Assembly: GCF_007829875.1 (NCBI RefSeq)
Contig: NZ_VIWV01000001.1
Location: forward strand, 62,001 to 126,000
Length of the DNA: 64,000 nt
From: Streptomyces capillispiralis
GTDB lineage: Bacteria; Actinomycetota; Actinomycetes; Streptomycetales; Streptomycetaceae
Direction of reading: 5' to 3'
Part shown: in pieces, positions 1-9,675 of the stretch
How positions within the stretch are numbered: position 1 is the first letter of the stretch
Layout: each line of letters begins with the position of its first letter
Translations under genes and position numbers: made by a program
The notes under the pieces: model-generated
Databases searched by the model: none
Told to the model about the DNA's origin: nothing
Seen by the model: only the letters and a program-made list of their open reading frames with translations

Positions 1-2
1 GG

Positions 3-1778
3 CAATTCGCCCTCGACGGCTCGGCCGAGCCCCCGAATCCGCACCTGTTCATCCCGGGCGGCGCCCTCACCCCCGTCCGGTTCCCGCTCCGTTGTCGCGC
101 CGGGACCACGGACGTCGAGTGCGCCCTCCCGCTGATCTTCGTCAGCGACACGCTCCTGGGCCCTTCACCGGACTTGCTGGCCCAATGGCGGCCCCATGCC
201 ACCGCCCGTATCCCCGGCACCCGGATCGACATGGTGGGCGCCGGGGGCCTGCCCGGAGACGTCCTGGAGGTGCACGCGCTGACGTTCTCCGGCGCGGAGG
301 ACGGCACGGGCCACCGTCCGGACGTGGAGACGTTCGACGCCGTGGTGCCGGCCCTGCGCTCCCTGCTCCCCGGATCGCCGCACGAACAGGCGCACACCCT
401 GCGCTACGCACCGCAGCTGCGCTCCCTCGCCGGCCGTGCCCCGCACAGCGGGCGAGGCGCCGTCCCCGACGTCCCGCTCCTCTTCGAGGCACCGTCCGGC
501 CTCCCGGTCAGCTTCACCCGCAACGCCGACCGTTCGGGCGGCCTGGTGGCACCGAGGTTCAGCGCCGACGGGATCTCACGCGAACTCGGCCCGGTGGCGA
601 CCAGCACACTGCCGGGCGCCCCCGACCTGGAGGCCGCGCTGCTCGGCGCGTTCGACGGGGCCACCCTGTTCGGCTTCCCCCTCGCCTCCCTCATCGACAC
701 CGCGGTCGATCCGAGGCCGGGCCCGCCCGCGATCGTGCAGAGGCGGGTGGACGACGCGTTCGTGACGGAGATGCGGTGGGAGAGGCTGAGGCTGAAGGCC
801 CACAGCGCCTTCCAGCCGCGAGCGACGGCGGCGCCTCCCCGGCTCGACCTGTTCGTCGGAGGCACGACGGCACCGTCCGGGGCGGTGGAACCCACCACCA
901 CCTGCGCCCTGAAGGACTTCACCCTCGTGCTGCCCCCGCCGCCGGCGGCTCCTCTGCTGAAGCTGTCGTTCGACTCGGTGACGTTCACGCAGGGCCCCTG
1001 CCGGGCACCGGCCGTCTCCCTCGACGGGATGGGAATCGAGTTCGCGGGTCCGCTCCAACTGCTGCGGGAGCTGCAGTCGCAGCTGGAGTCGCTGATCGGC
1101 GCACGGGGGCCGACCACCAGTGTGTCGACCTCGGGCGTCACCGTCGGCTACGAGGTCGGCATACCGAAGGCCGCGGCCGGCATGTTCCTGCTGCAGAACG
1201 TGACCGGGCGGGTGAGGGTGACCGTTCCCTTCGTCGAGGAACCGGTGTCCGTGGCGCTGGGGCTCGCGGGCCGCGAGCATCCGTTCGCCCTCACCGTCAG
1301 CGCGTTCGGCGGCGGCGGATACGCCGACGTCGAGATCGCCGGCACGAGGGAACCCAAGGTGGAGATGTCCCTGGAGTTCGGCGCGATGCTGGCCGTCGAC
1401 TTCGTGATCGCCAGGGCCGAGGTGCATGCCCTGGGAGGCGCCCGCTTCCTGCGGCACCCGGACGGCCGGGTGGAACTGGAGGCGTTCCTGCGGATCGGCG
1501 GCAGCGTGGAACTGCTCGGACTGGTCTCCGTCTCCATCGAGTTGCGGGTGTCCCTCACCTACCTGGACGGCCCGCCGCGGCTGTTCGGCCGCGCGACCCT
1601 GGTGATCGAACTGGACCTGACGCTGTACTCGGAGACGGTGACCGTCGACAGCGGAACGATCGAACTGATCGGTGGCGGCGCCCCCACCCGGCACCTCGAA
1701 GAAGCGTCCACGCCGGCCGAACGCTCGGCATCGGGTTTCGAGGCGTGGCAACGGTACCGAAGGGCGTTCGCACCATGA
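3..1778 (+). CDS. large beta-rich protein of unknown function, 5' end outside the window
   Basis: The reading frame is open from the first in-frame base (3) to a TGA at 1776-1778, so at least 591 C-terminal residues are present and the true start lies before the window. I do not recognise the family. The visible part has no membrane segment and no catalytic motif I can name. The last 250 residues are rich in alternating hydrophobic and charged residues, suggesting an elongated beta structure (for example VELEAFLRIGGSVELLGLV and FGRATLVIELDLTLYSETV). The stop overlaps the start of the next gene in ATGA, so the two are translationally coupled and probably act together. Codon bias is normal for the window. 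Coding status is secure; function is not. Confidence 0.8.
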   Translation, partial: QFALDGSAEPPNPHLFIPGGALTPVRFPLRCRAGTTDVECALPLIFVSDTLLGPSPDLLAQWRPHATARIPGTRIDMVGAGGLPGDVLEVHALTFSGAEDGTGHRPDVETFDAVVPALRSLLPGSPHEQAHTLRYAPQLRSLAGRAPHSGRGAVPDVPLLFEAPSGLPVSFTRNADRSGGLVAPRFSADGISRELGPVATSTLPGAPDLEAALLGAFDGATLFGFPLASLIDTAVDPRPGPPAIVQRRVDDAFVTEMRWERLRLKAHSAFQPRATAAPPRLDLFVGGTTAPSGAVEPTTTCALKDFTLVLPPPPAAPLLKLSFDSVTFTQGPCRAPAVSLDGMGIEFAGPLQLLRELQSQLESLIGARGPTTSVSTSGVTVGYEVGIPKAAAGMFLLQNVTGRVRVTVPFVEEPVSVALGLAGREHPFALTVSAFGGGGYADVEIAGTREPKVEMSLEFGAMLAVDFVIARAEVHALGGARFLRHPDGRVELEAFLRIGGSVELLGLVSVSIELRVSLTYLDGPPRLFGRATLVIELDLTLYSETVTVDSGTIELIGGGAPTRHLEEASTPAERSASGFEAWQRYRRAFAP

Positions 1779-4700
1779 GCGACCTGCTGTGGATCCCGGT
1801 GCCCGGAGGCATCGACGGCGGCAGCCCGTTGCTGCGCGTACTCGTCGTGCCGAGACTCGACGGCGGGACCCCGGCCGGGCACGGGATGGCCGAGTGGCCG
1901 CCGCCCGCCCTGACCGGGGGCACCGTCCGGGCCGAGCTGTTCGTCCCGGGCTCGGGCCCGCCGCGACCGCCGGACCGTCAGGTCGACATCGTGCCCGGCC
2001 TGCACGTCCAGCCCGGTGTGTGGCAGCGGGTGGTCGCGGGGCTGTCCGTGGAGAGCGCCCCGGGCGGGCAGGGCGGGCCGGCCCGGGACCCGCTCACCGT
2101 GCACGCCACCTCCGTGGAAGCGGAAGAGGTGGCCCGCACCTTCCAGGAGGCGTCCAGGGCCGAGGTCACCGCACAACTCGGCTCACGCTCCCCCGACTTC
2201 GCCGACAAGGTGCGTGGAGCGCTCGGCAGCGACCACTGGCTCCACCCGGGTCCGCCGGCCCCCGGTGCCGCCGCCCCGCAGCCGCCCCCGGGCCCGCCGG
2301 GCTTCAACCGGGCCCTGTCGCTGCTGCGCGAACACCCCGCCGTGCTGCGGGCACTGGGGCTGATCTTCGAGCTCCGGCTCGCTGCGGACACGGCCGTTCC
2401 GGCCGGCGGAACGGTGCGGGTGGTGTGGCCGGACCGCCCCGCCTCACTGCCCGGGATCGTGTCTCCCCGGACGGCGTTCGGGGCCGGTTTCCGGCCGGCG
2501 TCCACGCAGGGGGTGGACGCCGGGATGGTCACCCTGGACCGGAGGGACCAGGACGGGAAGCCGCGCTGGCAGGTCGCCACCGTCGACGTCGACGTGGCCG
2601 CTCAGCGGATGCGCGAAGCCGCCCGTGCCCTCGCCGCGCGCCCGGGTGAGCCGCCGACGCTGCCCGCCCTGCGCTCGGACGGCCTGCAACTGGTTCTCCG
2701 GGGCCGGGGGGAGGAGATGGCGGAACGGCGCGACCGAGGGGTGCGGCTGCACGGGGCCGAGCCGGACGTGCTCACGGCCGACGACCTGGTGCTCGGTTAC
2801 CGCATCGACGTCCTGCCCGAACTCGGGGGCGACGACTGGTTCTCGCTGCACCGGCGCAGGGCCACCTACCGGGTCCACGAGCGGCGCCCCGACGGCGGCC
2901 TGGAGGACGAGGCCACCGTCGTCGGCCAGGAAGAGGCGCCGGAGGAGAACCACCTCAAGACCAACGCCGCGGTCCACGACGGGACCGGGCTGCACGCCGA
3001 CGAGATCGTGGCCGGCTGGCGCGGCTGGAGCCTCGCCGTGCCCCGGCCCGCGCTCGACGGCGCACCGCGGCCGGCCCCGCCGCCGGTTCCCGGCATGAAC
3101 CTCGGCATGTCCTTCGAGGCGTCGGAGGGATCGCTGCCCCGGCTGCGCTTCGGACGGCACTACTCCCTCCGTGCGCGGGTGGCGGACATCGCCGGTGGCG
3201 GACTCGCGCCCGACGACCCGGCGGCGGACCGGCACACGACACCGCCGGAGTTCTACGGGCGTTACGAGCCGTTGTGCTCCCCGGACGTCGCGTTCCCGGA
3301 GGGGACGGACCCCACCCAGGTGGGTCCCGGAGAGTCCGAGGAGCACGTGGTCGTGCGGAGCGACCCGTTGTTGGGGCTGGGCATCGAGGAGTTCGCCGAG
3401 CGTGCCGCTCACCGCCCGGCCGGTGAGCGGGTGCTGCGTCCCCCCGGCAGCACCCTGGCCGTCGTCGAGCAGCACGGCATGCTCGACCTCGACGGGGACG
3501 CGGGCGACGCGGACCGCGTGACCTGGGAATGGGTCGGTCGCGTCCTCGCCGCCGCCGACCCCCGGGCGCCCGAAGGGGCCCGGCTGCTGCCCGATCCGGC
3601 CGCGGGCGGCATCGTGGCCGCCCGCGCCGATCCCGACGCCCCCAGGCCGACGCGCGCGTGGGAGGAACGGTGGCCCGATCTCGCGGCCAAGACGCTCCGG
3701 CTGACGGCCCCGGCGCCCGGACGCCCCGCGGTGGGCTGGGAGGGCGAGCAGCTCGTGGTCCGCCTCGCACCGGCGGAACAGCTCACCGTGGATCTCTCGA
3801 CCTTCCCCCGCGAGGGGATCGTCGACGACTTCGCCCTGCACGCGGCCGATCCTCCGGAGAACTCGGTGAAGGCCCTCCGGCAGGGCCGCCACCCCCTGGT
3901 CACACCCGCCCGCCGCGTCACCCTCGTGCACGCGGTGCAGCACCCGCTGCGGGCTCCCGACACCACCCTGACCGTCTCCCGTGACCCGGACACCACGTAC
4001 GCCCTGTTCCAGCCGGAGTCCGACGTGCTCGACCCGAGGAGCACGGCCCAACTGGACATCACCGCCCGCTGGCGGGACCAGGTGGACGACGTGCCGCACG
4101 AGGTCACCGACGTGCCCGTCGACGTCGTCACCCTCGCCCCGGACGGACCGTCCCGCCCGGCGACGCTGTTCCGCCAGGAGTTCGGCGACACCCGGCACCG
4201 CACGGTGACCCACACGCTGCGGGCCACCGGCCGGTTCCGCCCGTACTTCCACGACTCCGGCCGGCCGGACGACTTCACCGTGACCCGGGAACTGCCGCCG
4301 GTGGTCGTGCCCAGCACGGCCCGCCCGGCACCCCCGGTGGTGGTCTCCGCCCACCCCGCCTTCCGGTGGCAGGAGACCGGCGACCTTCGGGCACCGTCCC
4401 ACACGCTCGTGCGGGAACGTCTCGGCAACCGCGTGCGGGTCGCCCTCCAGCGACCGTGGAACAGCACGGGCGCCGGTGAACTGCTGGCCGTGGTGGTGCG
4501 CCCCGACGACGAAGCCACGTCGGACCGGCTCTCCCCGTTCGTCTCGCAGGCCGGTCATGATCCGCTCTATCCCTCCAAGGGCATCCCCATGGGCGCGCCG
4601 TTCGCCCGCCACCTCTCCGGCGCCGCCGGGCCGCCGACTCGGCTGCGGCTCGACGAAGCCGACGCGGACGTGGTCGTCGTACCGCACCAGCCGGAGTTCC

Positions 4701-5293
4701 ACGCGGGCAGGCAGTGCTGGCTGGGCGACGTGACCTTCGCCGGAGCGGACAACACCTCCTTCAACTGCGGCCTGGTGCGGCTCGCGGTCGCCCGCTACCA
4801 GCCGAACAGCCTCGACGGTCTCCGGCTGTCCCCGGTGGTGCGCACCGACCTGGTGCCCCTCCTCCCCGACCGGTCGCTCCGCGTGACGCGCCTGGCCGAC
4901 AGGTACGAGGTCGCCCTGACCGGGTCGGTGTCCCCCGCTGCCGCCGTCAACCGGGTGGACGTGATCCTCGAACGGTGCACCCGGCCGGGCGGCCTGCCGG
5001 CCGACGAGGTGGATCTGATCGGGTTCGATCCGGACACCGGCGTGCCGGCCTGGCGGAGCACCGCCGTGCACAGTCCGGCGCCCAAGCGGGCCGGTCTCTC
5101 CCCCGTCCTCAAGGAGTGGACGACGGAGTTCTTCCTGCCACCGGATCCCGGCCCGTTCCGGCTGCGGGTCCGCGAAGTGGAGCTCATCCCGAACAAGGAG
5201 CCCCGTCCCGGCGCGTCCCTGCGGACGGCCACGCCGGGCGAGGTCACCGAGCGCACGGTGTTCACGGACACGGTGCCGCTGCCGGAGTCGTGA
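1775..5293 (+). CDS. 1172-aa protein of unknown function, coupled to the preceding gene
   Basis: The start is the ATG of the ATGA overlap at 1775; the frame is open much further upstream, but that part lies over the preceding gene and is not needed. The product (MSDLLWIPVPGGIDGG...) is soluble-looking, with no signal peptide, no transmembrane segment and no motif I can assign. It has many DxD/DPD stretches, Pro-rich linkers around residues 160-180, and repeated segments that look like beta sandwiches. A 9-bp-stem hairpin follows 8 nt after the stop, so transcription of this pair probably ends here. Size and coupling to another giant protein suggest a structural or surface assembly role, but that is only inference. 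No homologue comes to mind with confidence. Confidence 0.8.
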   Translation: MSDLLWIPVPGGIDGGSPLLRVLVVPRLDGGTPAGHGMAEWPPPALTGGTVRAELFVPGSGPPRPPDRQVDIVPGLHVQPGVWQRVVAGLSVESAPGGQGGPARDPLTVHATSVEAEEVARTFQEASRAEVTAQLGSRSPDFADKVRGALGSDHWLHPGPPAPGAAAPQPPPGPPGFNRALSLLREHPAVLRALGLIFELRLAADTAVPAGGTVRVVWPDRPASLPGIVSPRTAFGAGFRPASTQGVDAGMVTLDRRDQDGKPRWQVATVDVDVAAQRMREAARALAARPGEPPTLPALRSDGLQLVLRGRGEEMAERRDRGVRLHGAEPDVLTADDLVLGYRIDVLPELGGDDWFSLHRRRATYRVHERRPDGGLEDEATVVGQEEAPEENHLKTNAAVHDGTGLHADEIVAGWRGWSLAVPRPALDGAPRPAPPPVPGMNLGMSFEASEGSLPRLRFGRHYSLRARVADIAGGGLAPDDPAADRHTTPPEFYGRYEPLCSPDVAFPEGTDPTQVGPGESEEHVVVRSDPLLGLGIEEFAERAAHRPAGERVLRPPGSTLAVVEQHGMLDLDGDAGDADRVTWEWVGRVLAAADPRAPEGARLLPDPAAGGIVAARADPDAPRPTRAWEERWPDLAAKTLRLTAPAPGRPAVGWEGEQLVVRLAPAEQLTVDLSTFPREGIVDDFALHAADPPENSVKALRQGRHPLVTPARRVTLVHAVQHPLRAPDTTLTVSRDPDTTYALFQPESDVLDPRSTAQLDITARWRDQVDDVPHEVTDVPVDVVTLAPDGPSRPATLFRQEFGDTRHRTVTHTLRATGRFRPYFHDSGRPDDFTVTRELPPVVVPSTARPAPPVVVSAHPAFRWQETGDLRAPSHTLVRERLGNRVRVALQRPWNSTGAGELLAVVVRPDDEATSDRLSPFVSQAGHDPLYPSKGIPMGAPFARHLSGAAGPPTRLRLDEADADVVVVPHQPEFHAGRQCWLGDVTFAGADNTSFNCGLVRLAVARYQPNSLDGLRLSPVVRTDLVPLLPDRSLRVTRLADRYEVALTGSVSPAAAVNRVDVILERCTRPGGLPADEVDLIGFDPDTGVPAWRSTAVHSPAPKRAGLSPVLKEWTTEFFLPPDPGPFRLRVREVELIPNKEPRPGASLRTATPGEVTERTVFTDTVPLPES

Positions 5294-5301
5294 TCACGTC
5301 C

Positions 5302-5323
5302 CCGTCCCCGCGCGCGGGGACGG
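5302..5323 (+). terminator. hairpin terminator after the giant gene pair
   Basis: CCGTCCCCG (5302-5310) pairs perfectly with CGGGGACGG (5315-5323) around a CGCG loop, starting 9 nt after the upstream stop codon. There is no T-run, as is usual for actinomycete terminators. Confidence 0.6.
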
Positions 5324-5399
5324 ACATCGTCGCGCACGCGGACATGCCGACGTCCAGGGCTTCCGAGACGTTCGATGCGTCCGGGGCAGACTGCCGGAC

Positions 5400-6680
5400 A
5401 TGAACGAGATCGTGCCGCCCGCCGGCAGCTCCCAGGACGGCCGGCGCTGGCTCACCCCGGGTGTCCGGGGCATCGGCTGCGCCAGCCTGTTCGCCGATGT
5501 CGGCCACGAGATCCCCACCGCCCTGCTCCCCGCCCTGCTGACCTCCCTCGGTGCCCCGGCGGCGGCCCTGGGGACGATCGAGGGGGTCTCCGACGCCCTG
5601 GCCGGCGCGGCCCGGTTCGGCGGGGGTGCCCTGGCGGACGATCCGTCACGGCGCCGCAAGGTCGCCGTGGGCGGCTACACGGCCACCGCCGTGCTCGGCG
5701 CCGCGACCGCCGGGGCGAGCGCGGTCTGGCAGGTCGGTGTGCTGCGGGCCGCCGCCTGGACGGCCCGGGGTCTGCGTGTCCCCGCTCGCAACGCCCTCCT
5801 GGCCGACATCGTGCCCGCCGGAACGTACGGACGCGCCTACGGCTTCGAACGGATGATGGACAATCTGGGCGCGATCTTCGGCCCCCTGCTGGCCCTCGGA
5901 CTCGTCGGCTGGCTCGGCGTCTCCTGGGCCATCGGCCTCTCCGTCGTCCCCGGTCTGCTGGCAGCGGCCGCGATCGTCTACGCGATCCGGCACACGCCGC
6001 GCCCCACCGGCCGCCCGAGGGTGCGCCTGCGGATCCGGGTCAGGCCGGTGCTCAAGGGCGACCTCGGCCGGCTGACGGCCGCGGTGGCGGCCTTCGAGGT
6101 GGGCAACGCCGCCGTGACCCTGCTGATCCTGCGGGCGTCCGAGCTGCTCGAGCCGCGGCACGGCGCGAAGGCCGCGACGACGATCGCGCTCGGCCTCTAC
6201 ACGGCGTACAACCTGGCCGCCACCCTCACCGCCGTACCCGCTGGCAGGCTCGCCGATCGGCTCGGCCGTCGTGGCCCGGTCCTGGTCCTGGCCTGCGGGG
6301 TGGCCGCCTTCGCCCTCGCGTACGGCCTGTTGGCCTTCGACGTCGCCGCGGTCGCGTTCCTCGCCGTGCCGTTCGTCCTCGCGGGGACCGGTATCGGCGC
6401 CGTAGAGACGGGTCAGCACGCGGCGGTCGCCACCCTCGCCCCGGAGGACCTGCGCGGTTCCGCCTTCGGGATGCTCGCCACCGTCCAGTCCTTCGGCAAC
6501 CTGGCCGCTTCCACCCTCGCCGGTGTCCTCTGGACGGCCTTCTCGCCGTCCGTCGCGTTCGCCTATCTGACGGTCTGGGTGAGCCTGGCCCTGGTGTGCC
6601 TGGCCGTCGTCCTCCGCGGGATGCGGTACGGCGGTGCGCCCGGCCGGGGGGCGGTCAGTGGAGGGCGGGGCGGTAGATGA
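5400..6680 (+). CDS. major facilitator superfamily transporter
   Basis: The 426-aa product has about 12 hydrophobic segments with an arginine-rich central loop (residues about 200-220, TPRPTGRPRVRLRIRVRP), the usual MFS two-half layout. Around residue 270 it has GRLADRLGRRGP, the loop 8-9 counterpart of the MFS motif GxLaDrxGRR. An export role for small molecules is likely but the substrate cannot be told. The ribosome binding site is weak. The 3' end overlaps the 3' end of the convergent reductase gene by 26 bp. It stands alone, with no regulator directly beside it. Confidence 0.85.
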   Translation: MNEIVPPAGSSQDGRRWLTPGVRGIGCASLFADVGHEIPTALLPALLTSLGAPAAALGTIEGVSDALAGAARFGGGALADDPSRRRKVAVGGYTATAVLGAATAGASAVWQVGVLRAAAWTARGLRVPARNALLADIVPAGTYGRAYGFERMMDNLGAIFGPLLALGLVGWLGVSWAIGLSVVPGLLAAAAIVYAIRHTPRPTGRPRVRLRIRVRPVLKGDLGRLTAAVAAFEVGNAAVTLLILRASELLEPRHGAKAATTIALGLYTAYNLAATLTAVPAGRLADRLGRRGPVLVLACGVAAFALAYGLLAFDVAAVAFLAVPFVLAGTGIGAVETGQHAAVATLAPEDLRGSAFGMLATVQSFGNLAASTLAGVLWTAFSPSVAFAYLTVWVSLALVCLAVVLRGMRYGGAPGRGAVSGGRGGR

Positions 6681-7230
6681 GCTCCTGGATGTGGCCGTCG
6701 AGCGTCCGGTTCTCCACCAGCTCCAGGTCGAAGTCGGCCGCTCCCCGGAAGACCGGATCCAGTCCAGACCGACCGGTGATGACGGGGAAGAGCGTCACCT
6801 GCAGGCGGTCGACCAGGCCGGCGGCCATCAGCGCCCGGTTCAGCGACAGGCTGCCGTGCGAGCGCAGCGGCACCTCGGACTCCTCCTTGAGCCGGGCGAC
6901 GACGTCGACGGCGTCGCCGCTCACGAGCGTCGCGTCCGGCCAGTCGAGGGGGCCTTCGAGGGTCGTCGACACCACCGTGGTCGGCAGGTTCCTCATCCGG
7001 GTGACCCAGGGGTCACGCACGTCGGAGCCCTCGGTGCTCTCGGCCAGCATCCGCGCGAACGCCCGATAGGTGTGGGCCCCGAAGACCATCCGCTGCTCGG
7101 TGTCGTACAGGGCGAGGCGGTGGGCGAGCAGTTCGGGGCCCTGCTTGCCCCAGTAGCCGGTCCAGTCGGCGCCGGCGGCGCCGTAGCCGTCGAGGCTGGA
7201 GAAGACGTCGAAGGTGTAGGTGGCGGTCAT
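6655..7230 (-). CDS. RibD C-terminal/dihydrofolate reductase-like protein
   Basis: The 191-aa product has the DHFR/RibD-C fold signature: TYTFDVFSSLDGYGA at the N-terminus, MVFGAHTYRAF for the nucleotide-binding strand-turn, and GSLSLNRALMAAGLVDRL followed by PVITG. These stand-alone proteins are annotated as dihydrofolate reductase family but most have no proven reaction; NADPH-dependent reduction of a small heterocycle is likely. I place the start at 7230 because GAGGTGA lies just upstream; an upstream in-frame extension to 7404 runs through low-complexity DNA and lacks a site. A second family member lies at 49108-49671. Confidence 0.85.
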   Translation of the reverse strand: MTATYTFDVFSSLDGYGAAGADWTGYWGKQGPELLAHRLALYDTEQRMVFGAHTYRAFARMLAESTEGSDVRDPWVTRMRNLPTTVVSTTLEGPLDWPDATLVSGDAVDVVARLKEESEVPLRSHGSLSLNRALMAAGLVDRLQVTLFPVITGRSGLDPVFRGAADFDLELVENRTLDGHIQELIYRPALH

Positions 7231-7311
7231 GTCGTTCACCTCGCGTGCGGTCGATCGGTGTGTGTACGGAGAGCCCGTCTGCCAAGAGGGTGCCTGGGTG
7301 GGCCTCGGGGC

Positions 7312-7338
7312 GGGCGTTGGGGGCGTTGGGGGCGTTGG
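7312..7338. repeat. three tandem copies of a 9-bp unit
   Basis: GGGCGTTGG is repeated three times without mismatch, followed by a partial fourth copy (GGC). It lies 82-108 nt upstream of the reductase start. The G-runs could form a quadruplex on the plus strand. It may be only replication-slippage DNA. Confidence 0.7.
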
Positions 7339-7458
7339 GGCTTCGGGGGCCGTCGCACATGGAGACCTGGGACGCTTCCGGAAGTCATCGGTGTACGGGG
7401 CCACGGATCGCGCCCACGGGCCTCGGGACAGGTCCGGAAGTAGTGGCCGACGACGTCG

Positions 7459-8784
7459 TCAGGGCGGTGGAGGCCGCAGGGCGAGGAGAGCGAGGTCGTC
7501 GTGCCCGTCGCTCGGGTGCCCGTCGGCCAGCACGCGGCACAGCTCGTCGAGCGGCAAGCCGTTGTGGGCGGAGGCGAGGGCGGCGAGTTCGTCCAGGCAG
7601 GCGCCCAGAGGACGCCGAGGGTGTTCGACCAGGCCGTCCGTGAACATCAGCACCGTGTCCCCCGTCATCAGCGGGTGGGTGTGATCGGGTCTCGGCAGCG
7701 TGTCGTCGACACCGAGGGGCAGGCCCGGCTCGGCGTGCAGATAGCGGGTGTTCCCGTCGGCGGCGACGACCAGGGGCGGCAGGTGACCGGCGGAGGACCA
7801 GTGCAGGCGCCAGCCGTCGCCCTCGGCTTCGATGCGGGCGAGGCAGGCGGTGGTGACCGGCGCCTCGGTGACGGCGAGCAGGGTGTGGTCCAGGCGGTGC
7901 AGGATCAGGCTGGGCGGCGTACGGCGGTCGTAGAGGAGGGCGCGCAGCATGTTGCGGATCTGCGCCATGGCCGCGGCGGCCCTCAGGTCGTGGCCGAGCA
8001 CGTCCCCGATGATGGCCGCGCAGCTGCCGTCCGGCAGCGGCAGGGCGTCGTACCAGTCGCCGCCCAGGTGGTGGCCGGGGGCGGTGGCGGGCCGGTAGAC
8101 AGCGGCCGCCGAGAAGCGTTCGAGGTCGGGCAGTGCGGGCAGCAGCAGCCGTTGGAAGTACTCGGCGGAAGCGCGCGTCTGCTCGAACAGGCGGGCGTTC
8201 TCGATGGCGATGCCCGCCGCACCGGCCAGCGCGGTCACCACGGCCTCGTCCTCGTCGTCGAACGGCCTGCGGTCGCGCCGGTCGCACAGGTACAGGTTTC
8301 CGTAGATCCGTCCGCGGACGCTGATCGCCACCCCGAGCAGGGTCCGCATCGGAGGGTGGCCCGCGGGGAAGCCGACGGAGTCCGGGTGGCGCGGCAGGTC
8401 CCGTACGCGCAGCGGCTCGGGATGGTGGATGAGGTGCCCGAGCAGGCCCCGGCCGTGCGGGAACTCGGAGCCGGCCAGGTCGTCGTACTCCTCGGCGCTC
8501 AGGCCGAGGGGGATGAACTCCTCCAGGGCCGTACCGTCGTGGTTCAGGACGCCCAGGGCGCCGTAGCGGGCGTCGACGAGTTCCATCGCGGTGCTGACGA
8601 TCCGCCGCAGGACGACAGGCAGTTCGAGTTCCCGGCTGACGGAGAGGACCGCGCTCAGCAGGCCCCGCATGCGCCACTGGGCCCGGGCCGGGCGGTCGGC
8701 GTCAGCGGTGGCCTGTTCCGGGTGCTCTCCGCCGAGGGGCGGGAACTCCGGGAGTCGCCAGCCGTCGTCCCGGGCCACGGCCAT
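7459..8784 (-). CDS. GAF-domain SpoIIE/RsbU-type serine phosphatase
   Basis: The product is 441 aa. A GAF domain spans roughly residues 40-190 (REL..VLRRIVSTAMELVDARYGALGVL to AGAAGIAIENARLFEQTR). A PP2C-like SpoIIE domain follows from about 215 to the end, with GGDWYDALPLPDGS, IIGDVLGHD, SSAGHLPPL, FTDGLVEHP and GHDDLALLAL carrying the metal-binding aspartates. Such proteins dephosphorylate anti-anti-sigma factors in response to a signal on the GAF domain; no partner gene is next door. The start at 8784 is preceded by AGAGAGG; the frame is open to 9312 but that part is antisense to the DinB-like gene. It is one of two SpoIIE-type phosphatases in the window (see 15148-17211). Confidence 0.88.
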   Translation of the reverse strand: MAVARDDGWRLPEFPPLGGEHPEQATADADRPARAQWRMRGLLSAVLSVSRELELPVVLRRIVSTAMELVDARYGALGVLNHDGTALEEFIPLGLSAEEYDDLAGSEFPHGRGLLGHLIHHPEPLRVRDLPRHPDSVGFPAGHPPMRTLLGVAISVRGRIYGNLYLCDRRDRRPFDDEDEAVVTALAGAAGIAIENARLFEQTRASAEYFQRLLLPALPDLERFSAAAVYRPATAPGHHLGGDWYDALPLPDGSCAAIIGDVLGHDLRAAAAMAQIRNMLRALLYDRRTPPSLILHRLDHTLLAVTEAPVTTACLARIEAEGDGWRLHWSSAGHLPPLVVAADGNTRYLHAEPGLPLGVDDTLPRPDHTHPLMTGDTVLMFTDGLVEHPRRPLGACLDELAALASAHNGLPLDELCRVLADGHPSDGHDDLALLALRPPPP

Positions 8785-8945
8785 CCACCTCTCTTCGCCC
8801 ACGGGGCGCGGTGCCTGTGCCACGCTCCCTTGAACAGGGTGACCCGCCGTCGCGCCATCCGCATGCCGCTTCCGCCGCTCCCGCCGCTGCCCGCGCAGGG
8901 GCCGGCGCTCTGGCGAACGCCATGGCCTGGCACGTGAGGAAACTT

Positions 8946-9530
8946 CTAGGACTCGATGGGTGCGGCCGACCTGGCGGCCCGCTCGATCTTCGCCCGATGG
9001 GCCGCACGGGCTTCCTCGTCGATCCGCTGCTCGTATTCGGCGCGCAGCCCGGTCCGGCCGTCGAGACCCTCGCGCAGGATGTCGGCGTGCCCGGCATGCC
9101 GGATGGACTCGCCGAGGACATGGACCAGGACGGCGAACAGGTTGGTGCCGGCATGCGGCTCCGGCCACCACGGCACATGGCCGGGGGCGTCGAGCGGAAG
9201 CTCGTTGATCGTCGCGTCCGAGTGTTGCCATGTGCGCCGGTAGAACCCGATGATCTGCTCGCGGGTCTCGTCCTCGGTCGCCCACTGATCGCTGCCGTCG
9301 GAGTCCTGCCACCGGGGCAGCGGTTCCGGGGAAGGGCGGTCGAAGACCTCGCCGAAGTACCTGGCCTCGACGGTGGCCACGTGTTTGACCAGGCCGAGGA
9401 GGTTGGTCCCGGTCGCTGTCAGAGGTCGGCGGGCGTCGTAGTCGGACAAGCCGTCGAGTTTCCAGAGCAGCGCCTCGCGGTCCCGCCGCAGTCTCCCGTG
9501 CAGGGTGTCCTTCGCGAAGTCATCGATCAT
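8946..9530 (-). CDS. DinB/DUF664-like metal-binding protein
   Basis: The 194-aa product begins MIDDFAKDTLHGRLRRDREALLWKL and has the DUF664 signature: LVKHVATVEARYFGEVF and HVLGESIRHAGHADILRE, in which the histidines provide the predicted metal triad of the DinB four-helix bundle. Families with this fold include mycothiol- or bacillithiol-dependent transferases, so a thiol-dependent detoxification role is possible but unproven. The start at 9530 is chosen over the ATG at 9548 because the family normally begins with a short helix just before the first ligand; neither has a strong ribosome binding site. The 5' end of the phosphatase gene lies 161 bp downstream. Confidence 0.85.
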   Translation of the reverse strand: MIDDFAKDTLHGRLRRDREALLWKLDGLSDYDARRPLTATGTNLLGLVKHVATVEARYFGEVFDRPSPEPLPRWQDSDGSDQWATEDETREQIIGFYRRTWQHSDATINELPLDAPGHVPWWPEPHAGTNLFAVLVHVLGESIRHAGHADILREGLDGRTGLRAEYEQRIDEEARAAHRAKIERAARSAAPIES

Positions 9531-9675
9531 GCGGCATGAGCCTGCCACGCGCTGCTCGTGCTCTCAAGATCGCGCACACGGTCCGTGAGGGCCGGGACCT
9601 GCTCGGAGGCTGCCGCTCGCTCGTGGGGCACGCCCTCGCAGGCCCGCCGTCGGGAGGGACGGGGGGCCTGCGGGG

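Noticed and set aside
92..1774. Open frame extending the 1172-aa gene upstream to position 92
   Set aside because: It lies over the better-supported preceding gene in another frame, is Arg/Gly/Pro-rich, and the ATGA overlap at 1775 gives a natural start.
2444..5071. Long antisense open frame opposite the 1172-aa gene
   Set aside because: GC-rich codon-bias shadow: Gly/Arg/Val/His-rich with no ribosome binding site and no domain.
7312..7338. Tandem GGGCGTTGG repeats as a possible CRISPR-like array
   Set aside because: The units are 9 bp and directly adjacent without spacers; a slippage tract is the simpler reading.
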